A stretch of 31,271 nt of DNA from JANPJV01 sp031425695 (GTDB lineage Bacteria; Pseudomonadota; Gammaproteobacteria; Xanthomonadales; SZUA-5), in the NCBI GenBank assembly GCA_031425695.1, contig JANPJV010000056.1, forward strand, positions 1 through 31,271. Direction: 5' to 3'. Below the pieces are notes generated by a model. It had not been told where the DNA came from and ran no database searches. It saw only the letters and a list, made by a program, of their open reading frames with translations. Of this stretch, positions 23,367 to 31,248 are shown one piece after another. Position 1 is the stretch's first letter; every line of letters begins with the position of its first letter. A program made the translations under genes and the position numbers.

Positions 23367-24212
23367 ATGGATTTGGAGCAGCGTGAAGCGCAACGATCGA
23401 TCATTAGCAGCCTCGGGGTCGTCCATGAATTGGACGCCAGCGCTGAGATTGAAAGACGCGTGCGCTTTCTCGTTCAAGCGCTTCTGGCTTCCGAGATGTA
23501 CACCCTGGTGCTCGGGATCAGCGGCGGCGTGGATTCGTTGACGGCGGGGCGCCTCTGCCAGCTTGCGGTAATGGATGTGCGTTCGCAGCACGGCAAAGAC
23601 GCCAAATTCATCGCGATGCGGCTGCCGTACGGCGAGCAGCACGATGCTGCCGACGCTGAGGCGTCTTTGGAATTCATCCGGGCCGATGAGGTCGTGCGAG
23701 TCGACATCGCTCCCACAACAGACGCCGCGATGGAATCGCTGAGCGCGGCTGGGTTCGGGATCGCCAGCGAAGAGAATGCCGACTTTGTCGCCGGAAACGT
23801 CCGGGCTCGACAGCGCATGATCCTGCAGTACGCAGTCGCAAATGCGCACCGCGGCTTGGTAGTCGGTACCGACCATGCTGCCGAGGCGGTCATGGGTTTT
23901 TTTACCAAGCACGGGGACGGTGCTTGCGATCTCACCCCACTTGCCGGGCTGAACAAACGTGGTGTTCGAGCGTTGGCAACAGCGCTGGGGGCGCCGGAGC
24001 GTTTAGTACGCAAAGTTCCGACCGCAGACCTCGAAGCCCTGCAACCGATGAAGCCCGATGAGCACGTTTTGGGTGTGACGTACGACGCGATCGACGACTT
24101 CCTTGAAGGGAAAACCGTGCCGGCCGCGGATGCTGCTCGAATCATTGCGGCTTACCAGCGCACCGCGCACAAGCGAACCGGGCCAGCGATCCCGGACACA
24201 CGCTCGGACTGA
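23367..24212 (+). CDS. nadE: Ammonia-dependent NAD synthetase
   Basis: The 281-residue protein matches bacterial NadE along its length. The ATP-pyrophosphatase P-loop SGGVDS is at residues 52-57 (VLGISGGVDSLTAGRL), and GTDHAAEAVMGFFTKHGDGACDLTPLAGLNKR contains the ATP and Mg binding region. The C-terminal DAIDDFLEGKTVPA and HKRTGPA are also typical. It makes NAD+ from deamido-NAD+, ATP and ammonia; there is no glutaminase domain. AGGAG lies five bases before the ATG. A nadE copy between a metal-efflux operon and an AraC gene is unusual. It may be an accessory second copy that supports NAD demand under stress, which is inference. Confidence 0.93.
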   Translation: MDLEQREAQRSIISSLGVVHELDASAEIERRVRFLVQALLASEMYTLVLGISGGVDSLTAGRLCQLAVMDVRSQHGKDAKFIAMRLPYGEQHDAADAEASLEFIRADEVVRVDIAPTTDAAMESLSAAGFGIASEENADFVAGNVRARQRMILQYAVANAHRGLVVGTDHAAEAVMGFFTKHGDGACDLTPLAGLNKRGVRALATALGAPERLVRKVPTADLEALQPMKPDEHVLGVTYDAIDDFLEGKTVPAADAARIIAAYQRTAHKRTGPAIPDTRSD

Positions 24213-24266
24213 GCGTGGTAGCACATTGCTTGGCGGTTTCAGTCGGTGGTGAGGCCCGGAGTCGCG

Positions 24267-24968
24267 ATGAAGTGGAGTGGCGAATTCGCATTCGGTGAAG
24301 TCTGGGTCGCCTTTCGCGGCGCCAGCGCCGAGAACCGGATGCATGCCCATGCTGCGCTGCAGGTGGTGGCGAGCGCTGATGGGCTGACGCTGGTCGATGA
24401 GGGCGGATCCGAGCACCATGGACGCGGCTGGGTCGTGCGCTCGGGCGTTCGCCATCGGCTGCTGCCAGCAGGCGCGCTCACGCTGGTTCTGATCGAGCCT
24501 CAATCGCGGCTTGCGACCGGTCTCTTGCAGCGACTGTCGACCGCTTCCATCTCGCAACTCCCTGAAGACTTGGCTGAGCTGTTGGTATCGAGCGCTACCA
24601 TGCGCGAGGCAGTGCAAACACTGGAGCAACAAGTGCTGGAAAGCGCAAAGGCGCTCGATCCTCGCCTGGTCAACGCCCTGGCGTTCCTGGACCAGCATTC
24701 AGCTCACGACGCCGTTGCCGCGGCATCGACACACTGCGGCCTATCGCCATCGCGTCTGCGTGCCCTGGCGCAGAAACAATTCGGTGTCCCATTTTCCAAG
24801 CTGCTGCTGTGGAAAAAGGTCCGGCGCGCGTTCTTCGCAATGGGACGTGGCTCCAGCCTCGCCGACGCCGCCTACGAGGCCGGCTTTGCCGATCAGGCTC
24901 ATCTCACGCGAACCATGGCGGATGTCATCGGGCTGACACCGCACACCGCGCAGTCGGCGGTTGACTGA
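24267..24968 (+). CDS. AraC-family transcriptional regulator
   Basis: The 233-residue protein has a short cupin-like N-terminal half (HAHAALQVVASADGLTLVDEGG ... WVVRSGVRHRLLPAG) and a C-terminal pair of helix-turn-helix motifs (VAAASTHCGLSPSRLRALAQKQFGVPFSKLLLW; GSSLADAAYEAGFADQAHLTRTMADVIGLTP). I chose ATG 24267 because GGAG precedes it; GTG at 24246 is in frame. It follows nadE by 54 bases and its end lies just before, or overlaps, the DUF3703-MBL gene, so it probably controls that gene or the nadE unit. The ligand is not predictable. Confidence 0.85.
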   Translation: MKWSGEFAFGEVWVAFRGASAENRMHAHAALQVVASADGLTLVDEGGSEHHGRGWVVRSGVRHRLLPAGALTLVLIEPQSRLATGLLQRLSTASISQLPEDLAELLVSSATMREAVQTLEQQVLESAKALDPRLVNALAFLDQHSAHDAVAAASTHCGLSPSRLRALAQKQFGVPFSKLLLWKKVRRAFFAMGRGSSLADAAYEAGFADQAHLTRTMADVIGLTPHTAQSAVD

Positions 24969-25044
24969 CGAAACAGGCGATTTCTTCAATACGCTTGCCG
25001 CTGATCCGCGGACCATGCGCCCACCGTGGCCACCGTGCGAAAAT

Positions 25045-26406
25045 ATGAACCCGCTCGTTCGCACTGCATACCAGTCAGCCATGACGCGCGCCAAGGCTGC
25101 TCTTGCGCAAAACGAACTCGATGCCGCTTTCGCCTCGCTCGAGCGAGCCCATATATTGGGGCAGCGCTATCTCATTGCTCATATCGTGACCCATGTGTGG
25201 ATGCTGCGCGTCGCGATCCGCCGCCGCGATGCGCGCGAGATCGCTGGCCAGATCCTGCGCTTGTTCGCGACCTTTCCCGGATATGTGTTTGGCTGGGTGC
25301 CGAAAGGGAACACCGGTGGTACCAGCGTATCCCCGCTGAAGCCAATGCCACTTCCGGAGGATCTGCGCGAGGTGCTGGCCGACTTCAATGTCTGGCGCGA
25401 CGTAAGGAAACGCGTCGCGCTGTTTAGCCTGCTTGCTGGAGTCGCGATCGGCACACTGGTGTGGGCGGACTTGAGACGTGCCGCAGAAGCGGGCGAGATC
25501 GATGCGGCATGGGATCAACGCTTGCCGCAGAAGGTTTTGGACTTCGGATCGACACGCTCACTCGAGGTCATTCCGATCGTCAACTGGCGCGCCAAACCGG
25601 GCCTGCGCTCCGAGCCAGGCGTGTCCTATCTGGTTCGGACCGACTTGCACACCATCCTGTTCGACCTCGGCTACAACCAAGCCAACGTGTCGCCGTCCCC
25701 GCTGGAGCACAATTTGGCTGCGCTCGGCATCGATCGATCTGAACTCGACGCCATCTTTGTCAGTCACGCCCACCGCGACCACGTTGGCGGAACCGAATGG
25801 GAAAAGACGCGCAGCCTGTCATTTGGAAAGACTCAAACGAATCTGGGTGACCGGCGCATCTTTACACCGGTGCCGATGAGCTATCCGGGATCGCAAGTGG
25901 AAACGATACCGACGGCGCGCGGATTGCTGCCGGGCGTTGCCAGTACCGGTCCAATTCCGCGGCGGCTGCTTCTCGGTCGCATCGATGAGCAGGCCATGAT
26001 CATCCACCTTGAGGGTCGTGGTCTGGTTGCGATCGTCGGGTGCGGCCACCAGACCATGCCCAGGCTGCTCCAGCACATCCGCGAAAGCTTCTCCGTCCCG
26101 CTCGTTGGGTTGATCGGAGATGTGCACTACCCACACCCGCGCGGACGCTTGAAGATCGCCGGCGTCGACGCGCAACGACGCCTGGCATCCGGCGATGGCC
26201 TATGGAGCCCGATCGGCTTGCAGCAGATCCAGCAGGAGATGGAAATGCTGGATGCCCAACTGGAGTTCATTGCCTTGGGCGCGCACGACACCAGCGATGA
26301 AGTGCTCGGCTTTTTCGCTGGCAGGTTCGGGCGTCGCTTTCAGCCAGCAATAGCCGGCGAGCCAATCGTAGTTCACTTGGCTGGTGCCCTCGCGTCGGGC
26401 AACTAG
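25045..26406 (+). CDS. DUF3703 - membrane segment - metallo-beta-lactamase-fold fusion
   Basis: The protein has 453 residues from this start. Residues 1 to about 110 match the DUF3703 pattern (ASLERAHILGQRYLIAHIVTHVWMLRVAIRRRDAREIAGQ ... VPKGNTGGTSVSPLKPMPLPEDL), usually a stand-alone protein. A hydrophobic segment (VALFSLLAGVAIGTLVWA, about 124-141) follows. The rest is an MBL hydrolase with H241xH243xD245H246 (SHAHRDHVGG), GCGHQT and GDVHYPHPRG as further ligands, similar to the COG1237-like branch. An in-frame TTG at 24961 would overlap the AraC gene by 8 bases, and neither start has a strong ribosome binding site; I prefer ATG 25045 because DUF3703 begins there. It may be a membrane-tethered hydrolase. 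Substrate unknown. Confidence 0.8.
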   Translation: MNPLVRTAYQSAMTRAKAALAQNELDAAFASLERAHILGQRYLIAHIVTHVWMLRVAIRRRDAREIAGQILRLFATFPGYVFGWVPKGNTGGTSVSPLKPMPLPEDLREVLADFNVWRDVRKRVALFSLLAGVAIGTLVWADLRRAAEAGEIDAAWDQRLPQKVLDFGSTRSLEVIPIVNWRAKPGLRSEPGVSYLVRTDLHTILFDLGYNQANVSPSPLEHNLAALGIDRSELDAIFVSHAHRDHVGGTEWEKTRSLSFGKTQTNLGDRRIFTPVPMSYPGSQVETIPTARGLLPGVASTGPIPRRLLLGRIDEQAMIIHLEGRGLVAIVGCGHQTMPRLLQHIRESFSVPLVGLIGDVHYPHPRGRLKIAGVDAQRRLASGDGLWSPIGLQQIQQEMEMLDAQLEFIALGAHDTSDEVLGFFAGRFGRRFQPAIAGEPIVVHLAGALASGN

Positions 26407-26414
26407 ACGGGAAG

Positions 26415-26433
26415 CCCTGAGCTCGGATCAGGG
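26415..26433. terminator. Weak hairpin between convergent genes
   Basis: CCCTGA (26415-26420) and TCAGGG (26428-26433) pair around a 7-base loop in the 85-base gap between the convergent MBL and arsJ genes. There is no T-run on either side, so termination is a guess from position. Confidence 0.3.
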
Positions 26434-26491
26434 TACCGTTAGCTCTGCAGCTGAGCGCGAGCCCGAGCGCCAAACTCACTGAGCCAGCGCA

Positions 26492-27739
26492 TCAGTCGCC
26501 CCCTGCGTCGCCATCTAACAAAGCCACATCACGCGCATCCGGTGCATGTCGGGGAAGACAGAGGGAAATCGCGGCTGCAGCCACGATCATGATCGCGGAA
26601 ATCCACAGGCATGCCGACAGGCCAGCCAGCTGGTAGACCCATCCTGACAACACCGTGCCGATCAGCCGGCCCATCGCATTGGCCATGTAGTAAAAGCCGA
26701 CGTCGAGCGAGACACCGTCCTCAGCCGCGTAGCTGAGGATGAGATAGCTGTGTAGCGACGAATTGACGGCGAACAACACGCCAAACAGGCTAAGGCCCGC
26801 AATCAGCACGGTCTGCGGATCGCTGTCCAGCAGCAGCGCCATCGACGCGGGAACGATCGCCAGTACTGCCGCCCAGCCGAACGCGGTACGCCCGTCCGGA
26901 ACCCTGCCAGTTCGCCGCCCGGTGATATAGGGCGCCACGGACTGCACTACGCCATAGCCAATCACCCACGCGGCCAAAAAGCCGCCGATGCCCCAGAAGT
27001 CCCAGCCGAGCGACTCGGCGAGGAACCCCGGTAGCGCCACCACGAACCAGACGTCGCGGGCGCCGAACAGGAACATGCGTGCCGCCGAAAGCAGGTTTAT
27101 GGCGCGGCTCTTCGACAACAGCTCGCGAAACTTTGGCTTGCTCTTCGCTTTGCCCAGATCGCGGCGCAGTAGTGCCAGACTGAGCAGCCATACCAGCAGC
27201 AAGGCACCAGCCATGCCCGCCATTGCCGCGGTGAAACCGACCGTCGACAGCAGCGCACCGCCGAGGAAGAACCCGATGCCCTTAAGTGCGTTCTTGGAGC
27301 CGGTGAGCGCGGCGACCCACCGGTAGAGCGCGCCTTGCTGATCGCCAGGCACCAGCAGCTTGATGCTGCTCTTCGCGCTCATCTTGTTGAGGTCCTTGGC
27401 GATGCCGGACAGCGCTTGTGCGGCCATCACCAACGGCACCGTCAGCCAGGTCGCCGGAAGCGTCAACATGGCCAATGCAATCACCTGCAGCGCAAGCCCA
27501 AGATTCATCGTCCGGTTGAGGCCGATGCGCGCTCCGAGCCAGCCACCCACCAAGTTGGTGACGACGCCAAAGATCTCGTAGAACACGAATAGCAGCGCGA
27601 CCTGCAGCGGCGAGTAGCCCAACTGGTGGAAGTGGAGCACCACCAGCATGCGCAGCGCGCCGTCGGTCAGGGTGAATGCCCAATAGTTGCCGGTAATGAC
27701 AAGGTACTGGCGAACGTCGGGCGCAAGGCGCACAAGCAT
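26492..27739 (-). CDS. arsJ: ArsJ, organoarsenical (1-arseno-3-phosphoglycerate) efflux permease
   Basis: The 415-residue major facilitator transporter starts MLVRLAPDVRQYLVITGNYWAFTLTDGALRMLVVLHFHQLGYSP, the recognisable ArsJ opening, and has about 12 hydrophobic helices. DLNKMSAKSSIKLL lies in a central loop. It directly follows a GAPDH gene, overlapping it as TGATG. This pairing is diagnostic: GAPDH makes 1-arseno-3-phosphoglycerate from glyceraldehyde-3-phosphate and arsenate, and ArsJ exports it; the product then falls apart outside. A longer in-frame start (27796) would lie inside the GAPDH gene and is unlikely. Confidence 0.93.
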   Translation of the reverse strand: MLVRLAPDVRQYLVITGNYWAFTLTDGALRMLVVLHFHQLGYSPLQVALLFVFYEIFGVVTNLVGGWLGARIGLNRTMNLGLALQVIALAMLTLPATWLTVPLVMAAQALSGIAKDLNKMSAKSSIKLLVPGDQQGALYRWVAALTGSKNALKGIGFFLGGALLSTVGFTAAMAGMAGALLLVWLLSLALLRRDLGKAKSKPKFRELLSKSRAINLLSAARMFLFGARDVWFVVALPGFLAESLGWDFWGIGGFLAAWVIGYGVVQSVAPYITGRRTGRVPDGRTAFGWAAVLAIVPASMALLLDSDPQTVLIAGLSLFGVLFAVNSSLHSYLILSYAAEDGVSLDVGFYYMANAMGRLIGTVLSGWVYQLAGLSACLWISAIMIVAAAAISLCLPRHAPDARDVALLDGDAGGD

Positions 27740-28743
27740 CAGCCCGCAGCACCCACGAGGCGCACGAGCTCGGCTGTGCGGTTCACGTAGCCCCACTCGT
27801 TGTCATACCAAGCGAAGATTTTCACCTGTGTGCCGTTGATGACCAGCGTCGAAAGTGCATCGACGATCCCAGAGCGTGGATCGTGCAGGTAGTCGATCGA
27901 AACCAACGGCCGTTCTTCGTAGCCGAGGATGCCGGCGAGCTCGCCTTCTGCGGCGGCCAAGAGCAGGGCGTTGACCTCAGCCACCGTCGTGGCGCGCTCG
28001 ACCTCGAATACGCAATCGGTGAGCGAAGCGTTGGTCAGGGGCACGCGGACGGCATGGCCGTCCAGGCGGCCCTTGAGCTCCGGGAAGATCTCAGCGATCG
28101 CAGTGGCCGAACCGGTCGATGTCGGGATCAGGCTGCTGCCGCATGAGCGAGCACGGCGCAGGTCCTTGTGTGGCGCGTCGACGATGGTCTGGGTGTTGGT
28201 GAGCGAATGGATCGTGGTGAGGCTGCCGTGCTTGATGCCGAGGTTCTCGTGGATGACCTTGACCACCGGCGCGAAGCAGTTGGTGGTGCAGGATGCGGCC
28301 GAAACAATTCGATGTTTGCCCGGATCGAAGCGAGCGTGGTTGACGCCCATGACGATATCGAGCGTGCCAGCTGTCTTGATCGGCGCTGTCACCACGACGC
28401 GCTTCACGCCCTGGTCCAGATACGGCTGCAGGACGTCGGGCTTACGGAATTTGCCGGACGCCTCGATGACGACGTCGCACGTCGACCAGTCGGTTGCGGC
28501 CAGATCCTTGTTGCAGGTGAGTGGGATGCGCTGGCCCTCAATGACCACCGCGCCTTCCTCGGCCGTGGCCACGTGATCCCATCGACCATGGACGGAGTCA
28601 AAGTTGAGCAAGTGCGCGAACGTGTCCGCGTCGCCGCCCGGATCGTTGATCTGGGTGAAGCGGATCGACGGATTGCCCCACGCAGCGCGCAGGGTCAAGC
28701 GGCCCATGCGGCCGAAGCCGTTGATGCCGACATTCAATGCCAT
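27739..28743 (-). CDS. Glyceraldehyde-3-phosphate dehydrogenase of the ars operon
   Basis: The 334-residue protein has the NAD-binding start VGINGFGRMGR, catalytic Cys about 152 (SAASCTTNC) and His in HSLTNTQ, where housekeeping enzymes usually have HSYTN. The C-terminal WYDNEWGY is intact. Start at 28743 follows AGGAG at good spacing; the upstream in-frame extension to 28803 would lack a ribosome binding site. Its place between arsC and arsJ marks it as the arsenate-dedicated paralogue: it uses arsenate in place of phosphate to form 1-arseno-3-phosphoglycerate for ArsJ to export. It is NAD+ dependent. Confidence 0.93.
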   Translation of the reverse strand: MALNVGINGFGRMGRLTLRAAWGNPSIRFTQINDPGGDADTFAHLLNFDSVHGRWDHVATAEEGAVVIEGQRIPLTCNKDLAATDWSTCDVVIEASGKFRKPDVLQPYLDQGVKRVVVTAPIKTAGTLDIVMGVNHARFDPGKHRIVSAASCTTNCFAPVVKVIHENLGIKHGSLTTIHSLTNTQTIVDAPHKDLRRARSCGSSLIPTSTGSATAIAEIFPELKGRLDGHAVRVPLTNASLTDCVFEVERATTVAEVNALLLAAAEGELAGILGYEERPLVSIDYLHDPRSGIVDALSTLVINGTQVKIFAWYDNEWGYVNRTAELVRLVGAAG

Positions 28744-28804
28744 GGAAAAACTCCTGAGTGGAAATACGATCGTGGGTGATCGCGAGCTGAAAGCTGCAAC
28801 CACA

Positions 28805-29308
28805 TTACGCGTCAGGCGTCGACTGTCCGATCTGCGCCAGCCTCGTCTCGGTCGCCAAGTGATCCAGCGCCTCCAGGCGCAGTGCCTGAAGCAGGCCGAT
28901 GCGGCTTTGCAAGACTTGCAGTGCTAGCTGGAAGGCCTTGTGCACGTGCTCAGGTGTGCCGCTGACGTTGGCCGGGTCTGGCACGCTCCAGTGCGCCGTG
29001 ATCGGATGCCCTGGCCACGTCGGGCACGGCTCGCCAGCGGCGCGGTCGCACAGGGTAATGATGAAGTCCATCTCCACGGCATCCTGTCCGGTGAACTCAT
29101 CCCAGCTTTTACTGCGCAACCCCTCGGTGGGAAAACCGATGGACGTCAGCAGCTCGAGTGCGCCCGGATTGATACGACCTGCTGGCTGGCTGCCAGCGCT
29201 GTACCCTCGGAAGCGTTCGCGGCCGAGCTGATTGGTGATCGCTTCCGCGAGGATGCTGCGCGCGGAATTGCCGGTGCACAGAAATAAGATGTTGTAGGGC
29301 TTGCTCAT
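28805..29308 (-). CDS. arsC: Arsenate reductase, low-molecular-weight phosphatase fold
   Basis: The 167-residue protein has the P-loop C11TGNSAR17 (CxxxxxR) and two further cysteines, C87 and C95 (TLCDRAAGEPCPTWPG), at the positions of the thioredoxin-coupled redox relay of S. aureus-type ArsC. It reduces arsenate to arsenite. The last 20 residues (LEALDHLATETRLAQIGQSTPDA) are a tail beyond the core fold. Start at 29308 overlaps the arsR stop as ATGA. No arsenite pump (arsB or acr3) follows in this operon, so As(III) must leave by a transporter encoded elsewhere. Confidence 0.92.
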   Translation of the reverse strand: MSKPYNILFLCTGNSARSILAEAITNQLGRERFRGYSAGSQPAGRINPGALELLTSIGFPTEGLRSKSWDEFTGQDAVEMDFIITLCDRAAGEPCPTWPGHPITAHWSVPDPANVSGTPEHVHKAFQLALQVLQSRIGLLQALRLEALDHLATETRLAQIGQSTPDA

Positions 29309-29667
29309 CGGGATCGGACTCTTCGTGGGATGGCGACAGTCGGCTCCAGCGCCGGTGCACAGACAGGCGCGCACAACTCGGGGCGCCCGCCGCAACAATT
29401 TGTGGTGAGAAACTCGACCAGCGCGTTCATGACCGAGAAGTTCGCGCGGTAGTGGATAAAGCGGCCACTACGATGGCTTTCGACCATGTGAGCGTGCTGC
29501 AGCGCCTTGAGATGGAACGACAGCGTGGCGGGGGCAACGCCGAGCTTGCCGGCGATATCACCGGCGCAGGCGCCTTGCGGACCGCATTCGACCAACCACC
29601 GAAACACCGCCAGGCGCGAAGGCTGCGCGAGGGCGGACAAGGCAGTCACCGCAACGTTTGAGTCCAT
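29305..29667 (-). CDS. arsR: ArsR arsenite-responsive repressor
   Basis: The 120-residue winged-helix repressor has ALAQPSRLAVFRWLVE at the N-terminus and the recognition helix VAPATLSFHLKALQHAHMV. It lacks the ELCVCD motif of E. coli ArsR. Instead three cysteines lie near the C-terminus (C91, C92 and C99 in NCCGGRPELC), as in the Acidithiobacillus ferrooxidans ArsR type, where they bind As(III). It is the first gene of arsR-arsC-gapdh-arsJ and probably represses that operon from sites just upstream. Confidence 0.93.
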   Translation of the reverse strand: MDSNVAVTALSALAQPSRLAVFRWLVECGPQGACAGDIAGKLGVAPATLSFHLKALQHAHMVESHRSGRFIHYRANFSVMNALVEFLTTNCCGGRPELCAPVCAPALEPTVAIPRRVRSR

Positions 29668-29804
29668 TCTTCTGTATTTCCACAATCGTCAAAGCGATAA
29701 CGAGGCTAGCGACTCCATATGGCGGAAATGTGACGGTCGGTCGAATGTCGGTCACCCTGCGACCCGGCGATCGCGGAAATGAATGGGGCTGGTATCTTGT
29801 TCGA
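29668..29804 (-). promoter_or_regulatory. Probable ars operon promoter region
   Basis: This gap lies between mntP and arsR. On the minus strand it contains the palindrome CCATATGG and a TTATCGC ... GACGATTG pair (ATCG and CGAT arms) about 25-35 bases before arsR. These are candidate ArsR sites. No clear -35/-10 pair could be assigned. Confidence 0.3.
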
Positions 29805-30374
29805 TCAGCCCGCGTGCAAGTGCTCATAGAGGATCGCGCTGCCGATTCCGATCAGCAAGACACCGCCGACGATTTCGGCGCGCTTGCCGGCGATGGCTCC
29901 TAAGACTCGGCCGAGCATCACCCCGGCCGTCACCATCACGAAAGTAGTAGCACCGATGGCGAGCGCGATGGGCAGGATGTCAACGTCGAGAAAGGCGAGC
30001 CCGACGCCCACGGCCATGGCGTCAATGCTGGTCGCCAATCCAGTCAGCGCCAGGACCCAGAATCCATGGCGGCTCGGTTTCGCCTGATCGGCTTCGCCCG
30101 CCGCCGCAAGCCCCGCATGGATCATGCGCAGCCCGAGACCACTCAGCATGACAAAGGCGATCCAGTGGTCCCAGGCGCTGACGTACGCCGCGGCGAGGCC
30201 ACCGATGAGCCACCCGATGATCGGCGTGATTGCCTCGATGGTCCCGAAAATGGCCCCGGTGCGGAGTGCCTCACGCCAACGCGGCCGCTCGAGTGCTGCA
30301 CCTTTGCCGACGGCGGCGGCGAAGGCATCGGTCGACATTGCCAGAGCCAGCAAGGCAATCGCGGCAATATTCAT
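29805..30374 (-). CDS. mntP: Manganese efflux pump
   Basis: The 189-residue protein has six membrane helices in two halves, each with the MntP Asp motif: LALAMSTDAFAAAVGKG near the start and LATSIDAMAVGVGLAF in the fourth helix. It exports Mn(II) from the cytoplasm. The ATG at 30374 is in the expected place for the family (MNIAAIALLALAMSTDAFA). Upstream sequence was checked for the yybP-ykoY Mn riboswitch and does not show it. It lies between the ars operon and the third czcI-like gene. Its control is unknown. Confidence 0.92.
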   Translation of the reverse strand: MNIAAIALLALAMSTDAFAAAVGKGAALERPRWREALRTGAIFGTIEAITPIIGWLIGGLAAAYVSAWDHWIAFVMLSGLGLRMIHAGLAAAGEADQAKPSRHGFWVLALTGLATSIDAMAVGVGLAFLDVDILPIALAIGATTFVMVTAGVMLGRVLGAIAGKRAEIVGGVLLIGIGSAILYEHLHAG

Positions 30375-30514
30375 GGTGCGCTCTTGTAATCGGGCAGTTG
30401 ATTGGGGCGACAAGCAGAACCGGCGGGTCCAGTGGTCGATCGGCCTCACGCTTCCTGCGCAACCGTCCCGCCCTTCGCGTCGTATCCTCGAGACATGATG
30501 CGTGGACTTTTGCC
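30375..30514. promoter_or_regulatory. Divergent gap between mntP and the third czcI-like gene
   Basis: The two genes point away from each other, so both promoters should lie here. I see no strong -35/-10 pair and no riboswitch. TATCCT near 30483 is the best rightward -10 candidate. Confidence 0.25.
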
Positions 30515-31003
30515 ATGAGCGGCGCCCGTCCCAGCGCCTGTCAGCAGATCGCCGCTTGGCTGGTACTGCTGATCCTTCCACTGCAGGGCTTTGCGGGCGC
30601 GATCGCCCGCGTGCATCTGCCGACCCATACTCACCGCATCGAAGCGAGCGCGGGGCTCGACGTCGGCCATCTGCAGCATGCGCAAGCCGACCGCCATCCG
30701 GGTCACTTCCTGCTGCCGCTGGTCCGCTTGTCGGTACATGCTGATCACAGCACAGAGGGGCACGCCCATTCGCATGCCGCAGCCGAGCGTCACCATCATG
30801 AACTCGCCGAGCCTGGCCTGGTGCTGCTGGATGATGGCGAAGACGGGACTTCGACCACTGCTCACTCGCTGATCGATCTATTTGATCTGCGGGCGCCGCT
30901 GCGCGTCGAGTTTCTGCGTCTTTCGCCGGGCGCACCGATTCCTGAACTAAATCTTTTCTGTGCGTCTTTGCGCATGCCTGTGGCCGAACGTCCGCCGAGA
31001 TAG
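30515..31003 (+). CDS. CzcI-like His-rich periplasmic protein (copy 3)
   Basis: The 162-residue protein has a signal peptide (IAAWLVLLILPLQGFAGA) and an unusually His-rich mature part (HLPTHTHRIE, HLQHAQADRHPGH, HADHSTEGHAHSHAAAERHHHE), ending in ASLRMPVAERPPR. The RP-type C-terminus, signal peptide and position just ahead of a new gene match the other two copies. It is longer and richer in His, suggesting periplasmic metal buffering or sensing. The ribosome binding site is weak (GGA eight bases upstream). Confidence 0.55.
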   Translation: MSGARPSACQQIAAWLVLLILPLQGFAGAIARVHLPTHTHRIEASAGLDVGHLQHAQADRHPGHFLLPLVRLSVHADHSTEGHAHSHAAAERHHHELAEPGLVLLDDGEDGTSTTAHSLIDLFDLRAPLRVEFLRLSPGAPIPELNLFCASLRMPVAERPPR

Positions 31004-31029
31004 TCGGGCGTCGCTGGCGATTGCCGGCT

Positions 31030-31056
31030 CGGCTGCGCTTTTCAAGAGCGCAGCCG
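31030..31056 (+). terminator. Strong hairpin after the third czcI-like gene
   Basis: CGGCTGCGCT (31030-31039) and AGCGCAGCCG (31047-31056) form a perfect 10-bp stem with a 7-base loop, 27 bases after the stop codon. No T-run follows. It corresponds in position to the hairpins after copies 1 and 2. Confidence 0.5.
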
Positions 31057-31248
31057 CGCGCTGCATTTCAGTGAGTCATACGCCCCCTGGGTGGCGATCG
31101 GGCTGCTGCGCTCATAAGCGTGCGGTAGCCCATCGCTGCGCGGGCAGCTCTCGCTGGCCGACGCTGCCACCCTCCCCCGATCCGAGCCCGGCACACGCAT
31201 GGCGTGGCCGCACCTGAATCGATGGCGTTTCGCCATTCGGAGAAGACT

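Noticed and set aside
30375..30514. yybP-ykoY manganese riboswitch upstream of mntP
   Set aside because: The conserved elements of that RNA are not present on the minus strand in this short gap.
29805..30935. 376-residue reading of mntP with a long N-terminal extension
   Set aside because: The extension is antisense to the third czcI-like gene; the family starts at MNIAAIALLALAMSTDAFA (30374).
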